Under the pieces are notes generated by a model that worked only from the letters and a program-made list of their open reading frames with translations, searched no databases and had not been told where the DNA came from. Positions 1 through 8,450 of a stretch of DNA of 64,000 bases are shown here, in pieces. A program made the position numbers and the translations under genes. The DNA comes from Qipengyuania sp. HL-TH1 (GTDB lineage: Bacteria; Pseudomonadota; Alphaproteobacteria; Sphingomonadales; Sphingomonadaceae), in assembly GCF_036365825.1 (NCBI RefSeq), contig NZ_CP142674.1, positions 1-64,000 of the forward strand, in the 5' to 3' direction. Position 1 is the first letter of the stretch. Each line of letters starts with the position of its first letter.

Positions 1-92
1 GGCCGAACAGCCGGAAGGAGGGCGCAAAGCCGCCGCTGTGTCTGACCTTAAATAACGGTACGCGAATTCAAGCAGTCAAGAGGTAAGCTTGC

Positions 93-1226
93 CTATGAGG
101 TAAAGCGCTTCGCAAGTCGCGCCGCCGCGCCGCTTTGTGTGGCAAGTCTTGCGCCATATCGCATGACCGTGGCCGGGTCGCGCCAGCGATAGGCCTGCAT
201 GATTGCAGGCAACCCCTCCCCTGCCGCAAAATTGTCCTGCGCCACGCCGACCCTGATCGAATGGGACGAGATCTCTTTCAGCAGTTTCTCGAAGCGTGTT
301 TCGCTTATCTCTCCCAACAGACCCTTGGCATATGCATCGCGAATGAGGCGCCGATAGATCAGCGTAATCGAATTGGGATGGAGCGCAGCATTGCCCACGC
401 ACCGTACGGAACCATCTGCGTGACATTCCACGCGGCGGAACAGGGGGCCTTCGCGAATATCGCCATCTTTCTTCCAATCTCGGATGGCCTTCATCGTTGC
501 CGGTGATAGGTAGGCATAGGCGCCCTGACCTTCCGCATCGGTTTTCGAAGAAGGGATGTAGAGCGCCCCTCCCCCTGCCCCGTCGCCTTCGATATGGTCG
601 ACACGGATCGATACCAATTCCGAACGGCGGCACGCGGTATCATAGGCCGTGCGGATCAAGGCAGCATCGCGCAACCCTAGCCAGTCACGGCGGCAGGCCT
701 TGATAAGGTGCGCAAGACAGACACCCGAGGCCGGACCATCGAGGTCTGCCACTTCACCCTTGAAGCGGATGCCCCGAGCCTGGCGTTGTCGGGTCCCGCG
801 AGCACGGCGCATCGCCTTCAGCTCGAGCTTGACCAGAGGCTCCGCGGTTGGATCAGTCAGGCCGCCCATACGGTATGCCATGCCGATATGAACGAGATAG
901 CGGGCAATCGTTGCCGGGCTCCGCTGTTTCCATTCGCGTTGCAGTTTGACCTCATCACCGTCTGCGGTTCGACCGAGAACGCGAATCCACGCAGCAACAA
1001 GTTCTGGAGTTGCGTTGTCCGGTGCAATGTGTCGCTGGCGGCACCATTCTGCCCAGAGCGTGAGATCGGAAACAAACGCGCGCTTCGTGTTGTCGGACCA
1101 GGCCCGGACAGCCGCGTCGATCAGCCGAGGATCGAGCGCCGCTGCAGGTCCGGCCAACGCGCGGACCTCCGCAACGACCAGTGACTGGCTGTTATCCGAT
1201 GCCGCCAAGCTGCCCATTGCGCTCAA
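93..1226 (-). CDS. Tyrosine recombinase / phage-type integrase
   Basis: This 377-aa protein is a site-specific tyrosine recombinase expected to cut and rejoin DNA through a covalent phosphotyrosine. The catalytic set is complete: Arg200 in ACRRSEL, Lys228 in SSKTD, His322 and Arg325 in SHSIRVG, Trp348 in the usual His/Trp place, and the nucleophile Tyr357 nine residues later. The N-terminal ~150 residues look like a core-binding, SAM-like domain. Its start overlaps the stop of the upstream HEPN-like gene by 4 bp, so the two are probably co-translated. On a plasmid it may resolve multimers or move an integrated segment; no attachment site was identified. Family assignment is firm, the substrate unknown. 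Confidence 0.9.
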   Translation of the reverse strand: MSAMGSLAASDNSQSLVVAEVRALAGPAAALDPRLIDAAVRAWSDNTKRAFVSDLTLWAEWCRQRHIAPDNATPELVAAWIRVLGRTADGDEVKLQREWKQRSPATIARYLVHIGMAYRMGGLTDPTAEPLVKLELKAMRRARGTRQRQARGIRFKGEVADLDGPASGVCLAHLIKACRRDWLGLRDAALIRTAYDTACRRSELVSIRVDHIEGDGAGGGALYIPSSKTDAEGQGAYAYLSPATMKAIRDWKKDGDIREGPLFRRVECHADGSVRCVGNAALHPNSITLIYRRLIRDAYAKGLLGEISETRFEKLLKEISSHSIRVGVAQDNFAAGEGLPAIMQAYRWRDPATVMRYGARLATQSGAAARLAKRFTS

Positions 1227-2671
1227 GGTACCATTTCGCCAATCCAGACATAAATCCGTCGGCCCTCTACGCGCAGGATGAGGAGGTCCTCCACTGTAAG
1301 CGGTCGAACATGCGCGACCGGATTTCGTATCGTCGCGAGCCGCGAAAGCGTCTCGCCGATCGACACCTTGTTTTTGAAAATCGGCTTGAAGATCTCCTGC
1401 CAGTTATCATTGCGTTCGATGATTGCACGATAGTCGCCGAAATCGGCGTAGTCGAACAACTCGCCGGGTGCCCGTCCCATATCGACATCGACTTGGCGCC
1501 GGCGCTCCCATTCCTCGCGCACATTCGAATGAACACGCTGACGGATCCATTTCGGGCCGACAGAACGCACCATTGCCGCAGCGATGAAGGCGCGAAGCTT
1601 GCGTTCAAGCTGGCGCGCCATAGTGGCGACAACCAGATCGAGTTCGTCTTCATCTGCATCAGGCGGTGCTTCCACAGTCATTCCGAAAGGCATAAAAATC
1701 GAGCCCACCAGAGCCATCGGCAAACTGGAGAGACGCCTGTCGAACCCGCGTGCCAGGCGGAGCCCGCGCGCGAGCATCGCGTCTTCGGCGACGTCCTCCT
1801 CCGGCTTGGACTTGCGGTAGTCACCGAACTCCTCGCGCACCCTTTCGGCCACCCGTGGAGTCCCCGGAGCCGCGCGCGCCACAAGATCGGTTAGGCCGCG
1901 AAAGGCCGCATAGCCTTCCAGCGCGAGTTCCGGCCGGTCAGCCCGCACCCAGGGCGTCTCAATCGCGAGCACCTCGGTTCGTAACCGTTCCGCAAAGTCC
2001 ACTTGGGCATGTCGGACACCTGCGATCGCCGCGAAGTCGATCTGCGCAACCTCGGCCATGGTCGGTACACGCAGTTCAGGAAACAAATCAGGGTGATCGG
2101 TTGCCAGACGAGCACGAGACGGCACGATCCCGGCCAATGCATCAGCTGCTTGCGAGAGCCCGGCAAGCTGGCGTGCGAAGGCCTCTGTCGTCGTCGACAC
2201 CCCTTGCAGCCTTTCCATGACCGGAGCCAGTGCATCGCGCTTGGCGAGAATGTCGGCCACGGTGTCGTCGAGCAACCCGCGCCCCGCCACGAGGGAAGCG
2301 AAGGTATCCCCCGCGACCGACCCGCTCGCCATCCGCTCGGCAAGCGAGGCGGAGTGCGCGATCGCGCCAAGGCGATCAGAGACAAGATCGAACGTGCCGT
2401 TCGAGGCCATGAGGCTCAGTTCTTCAGCACGCTGACGCGCGGTGTCAAAAAAAGCCGGGTGCCGGTCGATCAGATCCTGATAGGTTTTCTGGTGGGCGAG
2501 CGCCTGTTCGACAAAATCGGGCTGCCGCGCGATCAATTTCTCATACTGGCTGTGGCCGCGCATTGCTCGCTCGATCAGTTGCGAAGAGCTGTCTTTGCCT
2601 GCGGCGAGCGATGCAAGCGTGCCGCCCTGCAAATCTCGCATGACCTTAGAAATTGGATCGTCTTGTCGCAT
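1223..2671 (-). CDS. HEPN-domain protein, Swt1-like C-terminus
   Basis: This 482-aa protein has no transmembrane segment or signal peptide. The first ~330 residues are helical, charged and not assigned. The C-terminus carries RNPVAH at about residues 449-454, matching the Rx4-6H catalytic signature of HEPN ribonucleases, and the surrounding sequence resembles Swt1-like HEPN domains. HEPN proteins are common RNases in toxin and defence systems, so RNA cleavage is a reasonable inference but is not shown. The gene reads away from a 29-bp inverted repeat and overlaps the recombinase downstream by 4 bp. No obvious antitoxin (MNT or similar) sits beside it, so it may act alone or regulate the recombinase. 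Confidence 0.6.
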   Translation of the reverse strand: MRQDDPISKVMRDLQGGTLASLAAGKDSSSQLIERAMRGHSQYEKLIARQPDFVEQALAHQKTYQDLIDRHPAFFDTARQRAEELSLMASNGTFDLVSDRLGAIAHSASLAERMASGSVAGDTFASLVAGRGLLDDTVADILAKRDALAPVMERLQGVSTTTEAFARQLAGLSQAADALAGIVPSRARLATDHPDLFPELRVPTMAEVAQIDFAAIAGVRHAQVDFAERLRTEVLAIETPWVRADRPELALEGYAAFRGLTDLVARAAPGTPRVAERVREEFGDYRKSKPEEDVAEDAMLARGLRLARGFDRRLSSLPMALVGSIFMPFGMTVEAPPDADEDELDLVVATMARQLERKLRAFIAAAMVRSVGPKWIRQRVHSNVREEWERRRQVDVDMGRAPGELFDYADFGDYRAIIERNDNWQEIFKPIFKNKVSIGETLSRLATIRNPVAHVRPLTVEDLLILRVEGRRIYVWIGEMVP

Positions 2672-2705
2672 GCGATCTGTTTACGCGCGACAGCCGCAAT
2701 TGCAT

Positions 2706-2734
2706 AGTGTTGATAAGCAGGCCTTATCAACACT
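2706..2734. promoter_or_regulatory. Inverted repeat between divergent genes
   Basis: Two perfect 12-bp arms (AGTGTTGATAAG and its complement) flank a 5-bp spacer. It lies between the divergent starts of the HEPN-like gene and the DUF1612 gene, so an operator is likely. Each arm also contains TTATCAACA, one base from a DnaA box, which leaves a replication-related role open. Confidence 0.6.
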
Positions 2735-2785
2735 AGTCATTCTGCATTGTGGACTCGCGTGTGCGTTTCAGTCTACTTTCGTGCC

Positions 2786-3801
2786 ATGAGCCGGCCGGCA
2801 CTTCCCCTCTCCTCGATCGCCTGGACGGCCGGATTGGCGGGCCTGTTCGGCGAAGCTATGGCAGCTATCGGCAGGCTGGATGCGCGGATTTCCGCCAGTC
2901 CTGTCGCTCAGCCATGGCGAAATCGGACGGTCTGGAAGGGCTATAGCACGGCGCTGCAACTGCAGCGATACGAGATCGATGAAATCGACGTATTTTCTCA
3001 AGCAACGGGAGTTCCGATAGCCGGGCGCCCCTCCGTTGCCACGGCGGGCCGACCGTTCGATGCATTTGGTGAGTGGAAGCATTCTTTTGATCGGGCGACT
3101 GTGCGTCACTGGCGCGAGGGCCTGCCCTTCAGCTTCGACCCGCCGGACACCTGGAGCAAGGCCCCTCCCCTCATCCGTGCGCTGACCTTGCTCGACATCT
3201 GGACGCGCCAGGACCCCTCGCCTCGTCCGTGGCTCTGCTTTCCCCAGCTGCTGGCCAGCATGAATGTGGTCGCAAGCGCTCTACCTTGCCTCGTCATAGG
3301 CGACCTCTCGCTACGGACCCTGCGCGGCCCGCGAGAGCGCCAGCTCAAGCGGCTGCTGAAGGCGTTGCGCAGCACTGCCGCCGACGGCCTGGAGCGTCTC
3401 GATCGGCTTGAGGGCTGGCGCCTGAACTTTGCTGCTGTACTTGCAGAGGAAAGCCGCCCGGGACTCTTGCGTGATCTGGGCAAACTTGTCCTTTCGCAGC
3501 CGCTGGTGACGGCGCGGCTGATTGCGGACACATTCGAGATTACGCTCTCGGGTGCGGGAAAGCTGCTTGCGCGTGCTGCCGCACACCGCCTTCTCGTTGA
3601 GGTTTCGGGCCGGAACAGCTGGCGTCTTTACGTCACGCCAGATATGGGGATCGCTCTGGGTATGGCCTCCCCCCGCGCGGCCGACCGCCCTCCCCTCCCC
3701 GACGAACCGAGGAGCTCGATACGGTGCTGGCGGACTTCGACAAGGAAATGGAAGAGATCGATACGCTTCTGCAGAACGTCCAGAGTTCCCGGCCTAGCTA
3801 A
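2786..3801 (+). pseudogene. DUF1612 / RHE_PE00001-family protein, frameshifted
   Basis: The first ~295 residues resemble the RHE_PE00001 (DUF1612, helix-turn-helix) family found beside replication genes on rhizobial and sphingomonad plasmids. The ATG at 2786 begins with SRPALPLSSIAW; a TTG at 2747 would extend the frame. The original frame runs on to 3931 as low-quality sequence over parB. A different frame encodes a natural-looking acidic tail (EELDTVLADFDKEMEEID) ending at the TAA at 3799-3801, 4 bp into the convergent parB stop. One extra C in the C6 tract at 3669-3674 would join the two frames. This is either a sequencing undercall, a slippery site or a real mutation. Function is unknown; a regulatory role is inferred only from the family's predicted HTH. 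Confidence 0.65.
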
Positions 3802-4781
3802 AGAACCTTCCCGATCGCCAAGATCAACTCGTCCTTGCCTGCTCCGGAACCTGGGAGCACTTTTATCGTCACACCCTCCCCCTTTGCAGGCCGGTTCACC
3901 GTTAGCATTGGCCGACCTTCTTTGGATTTGATCGTCTCCGCCTTCTCTTTCCTCGCAGGTTTGGCGGGAGCCACCGTGGCCTTGAGGAGGCGCTTGGCGG
4001 TTTCGGGGCCGCTCAGTGGTTCCGCCCCCCCTTCCCTATCCGCGACTATGGCGACCGCCTCGGCCTCCATTGCTTTTCGCGCGCGCTGATCATTTGCCAG
4101 TGGCTTGAGATCGCGCGCTATCCGGACAGTGATGTCGTGCCGGTCGGAGAAGGCCGAAACGATTTCGCTGGGGAGACGCGCGACATTGAGCATCCGGCTT
4201 AGCCAAGATTTTGAGATATTGAGGTGCTCGGCCATCTGGGTGAGCGAGCCCTCGTAGAACTCCTCCAGCGCAGCTTCATATTCGTGCGCCCGCTCCCAAT
4301 CGGTGATGTCCTTGCGCGAGCGGTTCTCGACATCGGAGACCCGGAAAGCCTCTTCGTCAGTGAGCTGCTGGACCGTGACCAAATAGTCAAACTCAGGGTG
4401 GTTGTGCTCGCGCAACCATTGCACGGTCCACCAGCGGCGCACCCCGGCGATGATCTCGTAGTCGTGGTCCGGATCATCACGCAACCGGCGCACAATAGCT
4501 GGGATGCGCTGCTTCTTGGCAGAAAGAAAGGCGCCGATGAGGTCACGGCAGCTTTCTTCGGTAAGATGATCGAGATCACGGTTGTGCAGCCGCCAGGGCC
4601 TGCAGCGGCCGGGATCGACGAATTCCGTTCGATCGGTCACAACCTTGCCCGATGCCAGTCGGTTGAGCGCCTCACTCCGGCTCGCCATGATGCTCCGCGC
4701 AGGGGCCGCCCCCCCCTCTTCGATCTCTTCGTCGAGCGAGTCGGTTAGCAATGAGCTGAACCCTTTGTTGCCCTTTGCCAT
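3798..4781 (-). CDS. parB: Plasmid partition protein ParB/RepB family
   Basis: This 327-aa protein is the DNA-binding partner of ParA and is expected to load on parS and segregate the plasmid. The N-terminal ParB/Spo0J domain contains the GVRRWW box, followed by the ENRSRKDITDWE segment and a helix-turn-helix region (LTQMAEHLNISKSWLSRMLN). The C-terminal ~100 residues are basic and probably dimerize. The ATG at 4781 has a good Shine-Dalgarno (AAGGAG) upstream. It lies downstream of parA on the same strand, with one parS-like palindrome just upstream of its start and another just after parA. The stop overlaps the convergent DUF1612 frame by 4 bp. Confidence 0.9.
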   Translation of the reverse strand: MAKGNKGFSSLLTDSLDEEIEEGGAAPARSIMASRSEALNRLASGKVVTDRTEFVDPGRCRPWRLHNRDLDHLTEESCRDLIGAFLSAKKQRIPAIVRRLRDDPDHDYEIIAGVRRWWTVQWLREHNHPEFDYLVTVQQLTDEEAFRVSDVENRSRKDITDWERAHEYEAALEEFYEGSLTQMAEHLNISKSWLSRMLNVARLPSEIVSAFSDRHDITVRIARDLKPLANDQRARKAMEAEAVAIVADREGGAEPLSGPETAKRLLKATVAPAKPARKEKAETIKSKEGRPMLTVNRPAKGEGVTIKVLPGSGAGKDELILAIGKVL

Positions 4782-4819
4782 GGCTTAATCTCCTTACTTT
4801 ATCGCCGCGCGGGGAGCTT

Positions 4820-4835
4820 GTTGCCACGTGGCAAC
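4820..4835. promoter_or_regulatory. parS-like palindrome 1
   Basis: A perfect 16-bp palindrome, GTTGCCACGTGGCAAC, lies between parA and parB. It has the CACGTG core and GTT/AAC ends seen in ParB-binding parS sites, and a second copy lies 125 bp away. Confidence 0.75.
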
Positions 4836-4944
4836 GCTGGCCCGCAATTGATCGATTTCCGCGCGCAAAAGCACCGAAGACAATCCGTTTCGATTTGTGG
4901 GAGGGTAACAACAACCCCTTGTTATACAATCTATTCCTCGCAAT

Positions 4945-4958
4945 TTGCCACGTGGCAA
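4945..4958. promoter_or_regulatory. parS-like palindrome 2
   Basis: The 14-bp core TTGCCACGTGGCAA repeats palindrome 1 and sits directly after the parA stop codon. Two identical cores in a 180-bp intergenic space support a centromere-like cluster. Confidence 0.7.
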
Positions 4959-4960
4959 CA

Positions 4961-6169
4961 TCAGATCGCGCCCTCCCCGGACCGACTCGCCCAAGACGCG
5001 ACAACATCATGCTCAATGTCGTCGCAAACCGCGGTGAGATATTTGAGGCAGCGCATGTGCACGTCACGCGAAGTCACCGGTCGATCGAGCTCGAAAACTG
5101 TTTTCAGACGAGAGCTCGCATTGTCGATTTCCGCGCTGGTCGGCATGATCGATGTGAGCATCGAGCCGCCAAAAACATCACGCATCATAGCCAGCAATTC
5201 GCGATGCATCGACTTGTTCTCGTCGACGCGGCTCGCAACGACGCGGATAAAATTATAGGCGGGGCGCGCCCTACCCCCAAGCTGCTCAAGTTGCTCCATC
5301 GTGGTTCGGGCCATGTCGACGAAGGAGACCGTCGACGAGAAGTCGATCACGCTCGGCGGCATTGGAATCACCATCGCGTTTGCGGCCTGCAAGACTGCCA
5401 TGGAAACCATGCCCAAGGCTGGCGGTGGGTCCATGATCACAACGTCATAGTCGTGCACCACTTCACCGATAGCTTGCGAGATAAGATCGATTACGTCGAA
5501 GCTTCGGGTCTGCGCGAGATGCGCCGCGATTTCATATTCCAGATTGTACAGCTTCAGGTTTGACGGAAGCAGATCGAGGCCATGAAAATGCGTCTTGCGG
5601 ATGATCGAACGCACACCGAGCAATTCCGGGTCATGGAAGTGTCCGTAAAGAGTATCATTCTCGCCGAGATCAATATCGGGCCGGTAACCGAACATCATGG
5701 TCGAACTTGCCTGGCTGTCACAATCCACCAGCAGCGTTCGATAACCCTTTATTGAAAAATGCTGGGCCAGATGCACGGCAATCGTGGATTTGCCGACACC
5801 GCCCTTGAAGTTCGATACCGAAATGATGGCCGGCATATCCTCAGGCTCTCGCCAAGGCCGGGTGTCGAAGACCTCCCGCATGTGATCGAGCTCGGCAAGA
5901 TTATAGGGCAGGCGATGACCCGAAGGTGTTCGCTCGCGTTCAGGCAGCCGGCCATCGCGTTCGGCCTCGCGTATCGCCGAGGCGGTCCGATCGACCAGTT
6001 CGGCAGCCTTAGAGATGGAATAGGTGGGGCCAGCTTTTTCACCGGTCTCGGGATCCATAGCGTGCGTCTGCAGCCGTTTAAGGATCGCCAACGACTTACG
6101 GTGAAGGGAACGGAGATCATCGGTCGCCGTGTTCTCCGAGCTCGCTGTGTCAGAAATTTGGGTCGCCAT
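4961..6169 (-). CDS. parA: Plasmid partition ATPase ParA/RepA family
   Basis: This 402-aa Walker-type ATPase is expected to move plasmid copies along the nucleoid with ParB. It has an N-terminal ~110-residue region including a MerR-like helix-turn-helix (YSISKAAELVDRTASAIREAE), typical of large ParA proteins that repress their own promoter. The deviant Walker A is KGGVGKST at 122-129, followed by DCDSQAS and MDPPPALG. I chose the ATG at 6169 because GAGGA lies at proper spacing; the open frame extends 23 codons further without a comparable site. Codons 16-20 overlap a perfect 14-bp inverted copy of the iteron core, so initiator binding could affect this gene. Confidence 0.92.
   Translation of the reverse strand: MATQISDTASSENTATDDLRSLHRKSLAILKRLQTHAMDPETGEKAGPTYSISKAAELVDRTASAIREAERDGRLPERERTPSGHRLPYNLAELDHMREVFDTRPWREPEDMPAIISVSNFKGGVGKSTIAVHLAQHFSIKGYRTLLVDCDSQASSTMMFGYRPDIDLGENDTLYGHFHDPELLGVRSIIRKTHFHGLDLLPSNLKLYNLEYEIAAHLAQTRSFDVIDLISQAIGEVVHDYDVVIMDPPPALGMVSMAVLQAANAMVIPMPPSVIDFSSTVSFVDMARTTMEQLEQLGGRARPAYNFIRVVASRVDENKSMHRELLAMMRDVFGGSMLTSIMPTSAEIDNASSRLKTVFELDRPVTSRDVHMRCLKYLTAVCDDIEHDVVASWASRSGEGAI
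6111..6124 (-). promoter_or_regulatory. Inverted iteron copy inside parA 5' coding region
   Basis: Read on the minus strand this is ACCGATGATCTCCG, identical over 14 bp to the first iteron at 6254. It encodes Thr-Asp-Asp-Leu-Arg near the start of parA, in inverted orientation to the array. Confidence 0.55.
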
Positions 6170-6253
6170 CTGCTGTCCTCGTTGGAAGTCTCGGAAAGAA
6201 ATAGACCCAGTTGAAGATTTCGGCAACGACTTGGCCAAAATACCTACAACCTT

Positions 6254-6459
6254 ACCGATGATCTCCGAGCCATTTGGGCCGGAACTAGCATCGGGTTTGC
6301 GAATGACCGATGATCTGCGAGCTCTTCCGGCGGCACAAACCCGCGGGTAGGGCAGGGTGGGGTACTTGTGGACAAGTACCGATGATCTGCGAGCGCAACC
6401 GATGACCTAGGTGCCAAAATACAATGATCTCGGTGCTTTCGAACCGATGATCTCGGAGC
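6254..6459 (+). repeat. Iteron array of the replication origin (six copies)
   Basis: Six direct repeats of a 17-bp unit, consensus ACCGATGATCTSSGAGC, occur at 6254-6270, 6306-6322, 6378-6394, 6398-6414, 6420-6436 and 6443-6459. Copies 1, 2, 3 and 6 are near-perfect; copies 4 and 5 are degenerate. The array lies between parA and the replication initiator, as expected of initiator-binding iterons. An AT-rich stretch follows from about 6460 to 6545 and is the probable melting region. Confidence 0.85.
6361..6380. promoter_or_regulatory. Palindrome with DnaA-box-like core
   Basis: GGTACTTGT and its complement flank GG inside the iteron array. It contains TTGTCCACA, one base from the DnaA box TTATCCACA, so it may recruit host DnaA. 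Confidence 0.5.
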
Positions 6460-6561
6460 ACATACCTACTTAATAAGAATCTCCTTCTCCGAATCCGATT
6501 CGCAAATCGTTTTCATTTTGTGATTTCGTTTCGGAAAGATCGCTGCGAACGCCGAACGGAC

Positions 6562-6575
6562 CCGAGATCATCGGT
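6562..6575 (-). promoter_or_regulatory. Inverted iteron-like operator upstream of the initiator gene
   Basis: CCGAGATCATCGGT is the exact reverse complement of the iteron core and lies about 115 bp before the initiator start. In iteron plasmids inverted iteron half-sites in the rep promoter bind initiator and repress it; the same role is inferred here. Confidence 0.6.
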
Positions 6576-6690
6576 GGATTTGCAGGTTTGACCGCCAGAA
6601 TTGCGCAAAAATCGCCAAAAGGGTTGATTTGCCCATCCAACCCTGTTGTTGATCGCAGCACCACAACCCGGCGAATCGGGGAAGGGGACG

Positions 6691-7980
6691 ATGACGCAGG
6701 ATGACAGGACACCGCTCGGGCACCAATACGCACTCGCCATGCTTTCCGGCGGGGCCGACGAGGTGCGTGAGCTCGCAGAGTATGCCGGTACGCAGCTGAC
6801 GCTTGACGCATTTCTGCGAGTACAGGACGAGGAACCGGTTCCCGCGTTCTTGCATTCCGCGCTGTGCGCGATGTCTCTTCCGACCAAGCGCCCGAAAAAC
6901 GAATTCGAGCCGATCATTCGTGAAGACGGACGCTATGCATTGGCGATCAATCCCCGGCCGGTTCTCCAGGACGTCGATGGCAAGCGTGTGATGAAGAGCC
7001 TTGGCGTACCCTTTGGCTCTTACCCGCGCGTCGCACTTATCTATATTCTTTCTCAGGCAGTGCAGCAGCGTTCGCGCGACGTGTTCCTTGGTCGAAATTT
7101 CACCGACTGGATGCGGCGGCTCGGCTATCAGACAATTTCGTATGGTCCCCGCGGTACGGCCAATCTCATGAAACAACAGGTCGATCGCCTACTCGCCTGC
7201 GAATGGCAAATTCGCTGGGACGGAGGAGAAACTGACCAGAACGCCTTCGCTGTGCGTGACGTAAAGATCTCCAACGAATATGCGGGCTCGCTCGACAAAG
7301 ACGGTGCCTTCGCGCGCGAAATTCGTATGTCCGAAGTCTTCTACCAACATCTGGTAGAGCACGCGGTCCCGCTTAATGAGGTCGCAATCCGCGAGTTGAA
7401 GGGCACGCCTACGGCGCTCGACCTCTACACTTATCTTGCCTACCGCTTGCCGCGGGTTACCGCCGGTCGCGGACAGGCGATATCCTGGGATCAACTTGCG
7501 AAGCATCTGGGCAACGCAGCGGACAGCAAGCGATTCAGGCAGACCGTCCGCGAGACGATGCAACTGGTCTCTTCGGTCTACCCCAATGCCAACATCGATG
7601 TGTCTGGTCGCAAGGTTGTGCTTCATCCATCACCCGCCCCGCTCGAGAAAAAACTTGTCGGCACGCACTTGCGCCTTGTTGGCGTGGAGCCTCGCAAGAA
7701 GCGGGGAGGGGAGGGGGCCAAGACCAAAGGCGCGAATACGGCAAAGCAGACGGTCGAAGACTTGCTAGCTTTTCCGAGCGGCTCACTTCAGTATGGCAAA
7801 CGCGAAGAGGCGTTCCTGAGAATCGGCCGGGACAAAGGGGCGCCTTGGGATGTCGACTTGATGGCCGGGGAGTTTCGACGCGGCTTCCCCGACGTCTCGC
7901 GCAAGCGCACAGAAAAGGAATGGTTGAGAGTTTGGGAAAGCTTCGTGACCTCCTACGCCAAGCGCCGAAAGCCCTGCTGA
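6691..7980 (+). CDS. repA: Plasmid replication initiator protein (RepA family)
   Basis: This 429-aa protein resembles the RepA/TrfA-related initiators of alphaproteobacterial plasmids, which bind iterons and open the origin. The body (about residues 75-320) contains the conserved GVPFGSYPRVALIYIL and DLYTYLAYRLPRV segments and winged-helix-like regions. A basic linker near 340-360 (KKRGGEGAKTKG) is encoded by a G-rich tract at 7703-7717 resembling the intergenic G-rich element found elsewhere. I chose ATG 6691 because AAGGGGACG precedes it; the frame is open 15 codons further up. It follows the iteron array directly and probably autoregulates through the inverted copy at 6562. Confidence 0.85.
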   Translation: MTQDDRTPLGHQYALAMLSGGADEVRELAEYAGTQLTLDAFLRVQDEEPVPAFLHSALCAMSLPTKRPKNEFEPIIREDGRYALAINPRPVLQDVDGKRVMKSLGVPFGSYPRVALIYILSQAVQQRSRDVFLGRNFTDWMRRLGYQTISYGPRGTANLMKQQVDRLLACEWQIRWDGGETDQNAFAVRDVKISNEYAGSLDKDGAFAREIRMSEVFYQHLVEHAVPLNEVAIRELKGTPTALDLYTYLAYRLPRVTAGRGQAISWDQLAKHLGNAADSKRFRQTVRETMQLVSSVYPNANIDVSGRKVVLHPSPAPLEKKLVGTHLRLVGVEPRKKRGGEGAKTKGANTAKQTVEDLLAFPSGSLQYGKREEAFLRIGRDKGAPWDVDLMAGEFRRGFPDVSRKRTEKEWLRVWESFVTSYAKRRKPC

Positions 7981-7990
7981 CTCCCGTCTT

Positions 7991-8033
7991 CGTGGCCACA
8001 CATATTGACAAAGCGTGGCCACGGCGCTATTTC
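7991..8033 (+). promoter_or_regulatory. Promoter and twin operator of a toxin-antitoxin operon
   Basis: A -35 box TTGACA (8005-8010) stands 17 bp before TATTTC (8028-8033). It is flanked by two copies of GTGGCCAC, at 7992-7999 and 8015-8022, each a perfect palindrome. This spacing around a promoter suggests autorepression by the antitoxin or toxin-antitoxin complex. Confidence 0.65.
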
Positions 8034-8052
8034 CTCTCCCAAGGAGATAGCC

Positions 8053-8442
8053 GTGACAAATATAGATCTGATTGCCGCTATTCGCGATCTGCCTGTACGA
8101 GACAGCGCACGTCTCAAAGACGCATTGATGGGGACCTTAAGTCGACTTTCGGGTGGCGAGCCTCTTGCGGTCCGGGCATTCAGGGATCGGTTCAGCGCCA
8201 TCAACCGCGAGGTTAGCGAGGGGGGCGTTCAACTGGTCGCAACCGCCGGATCACAAAACGTCTTGGTTTCACTCGATAGTCTCGCCGCTCTCATTGAATC
8301 GGTTCACCAGAGTATGAGCTTTGCCGACCAGCTTGAAATGTCGGGTTTCGAAGCGCTCGAGGTGGCAATGGTGGAAGATCAGGATCCCCTCGACGATGAG
8401 GGCCTTGTCTTTGGAACTGCAGTGATGGCTGAAGAGGCTTAG
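8053..8442 (+). CDS. Phd/YefM-like antitoxin
   Basis: This 129-aa protein resembles Phd/YefM antitoxins through residues ~45-85 (FSAINREVSEGGVQLVATAGSQ, then VLVSLDSLAALIE), the fold that binds operator DNA; the acidic C-terminus would wrap the toxin. I chose GTG 8053 because AAGGAG sits 6 bp upstream; the longer frame from TTG 8005 would start inside the -35 box. The gene is 8 bp from a PIN-like gene and is preceded by paired palindromes, the usual toxin-antitoxin layout. Similarity is modest, so the assignment leans on context. Confidence 0.6.
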   Translation: MTNIDLIAAIRDLPVRDSARLKDALMGTLSRLSGGEPLAVRAFRDRFSAINREVSEGGVQLVATAGSQNVLVSLDSLAALIESVHQSMSFADQLEMSGFEALEVAMVEDQDPLDDEGLVFGTAVMAEEA

Positions 8443-8450
8443 CGGCCAGC

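Noticed and set aside
2786..3931. Intact 381-residue DUF1612 protein ending at 3931
   Set aside because: The last ~85 residues are low-quality sequence antisense to parB, while another frame gives a natural C-terminus ending at 3801.
6254..6459. CRISPR array
   Set aside because: The 17-bp repeats are too short, unevenly spaced and placed before a replication initiator; they are iterons.
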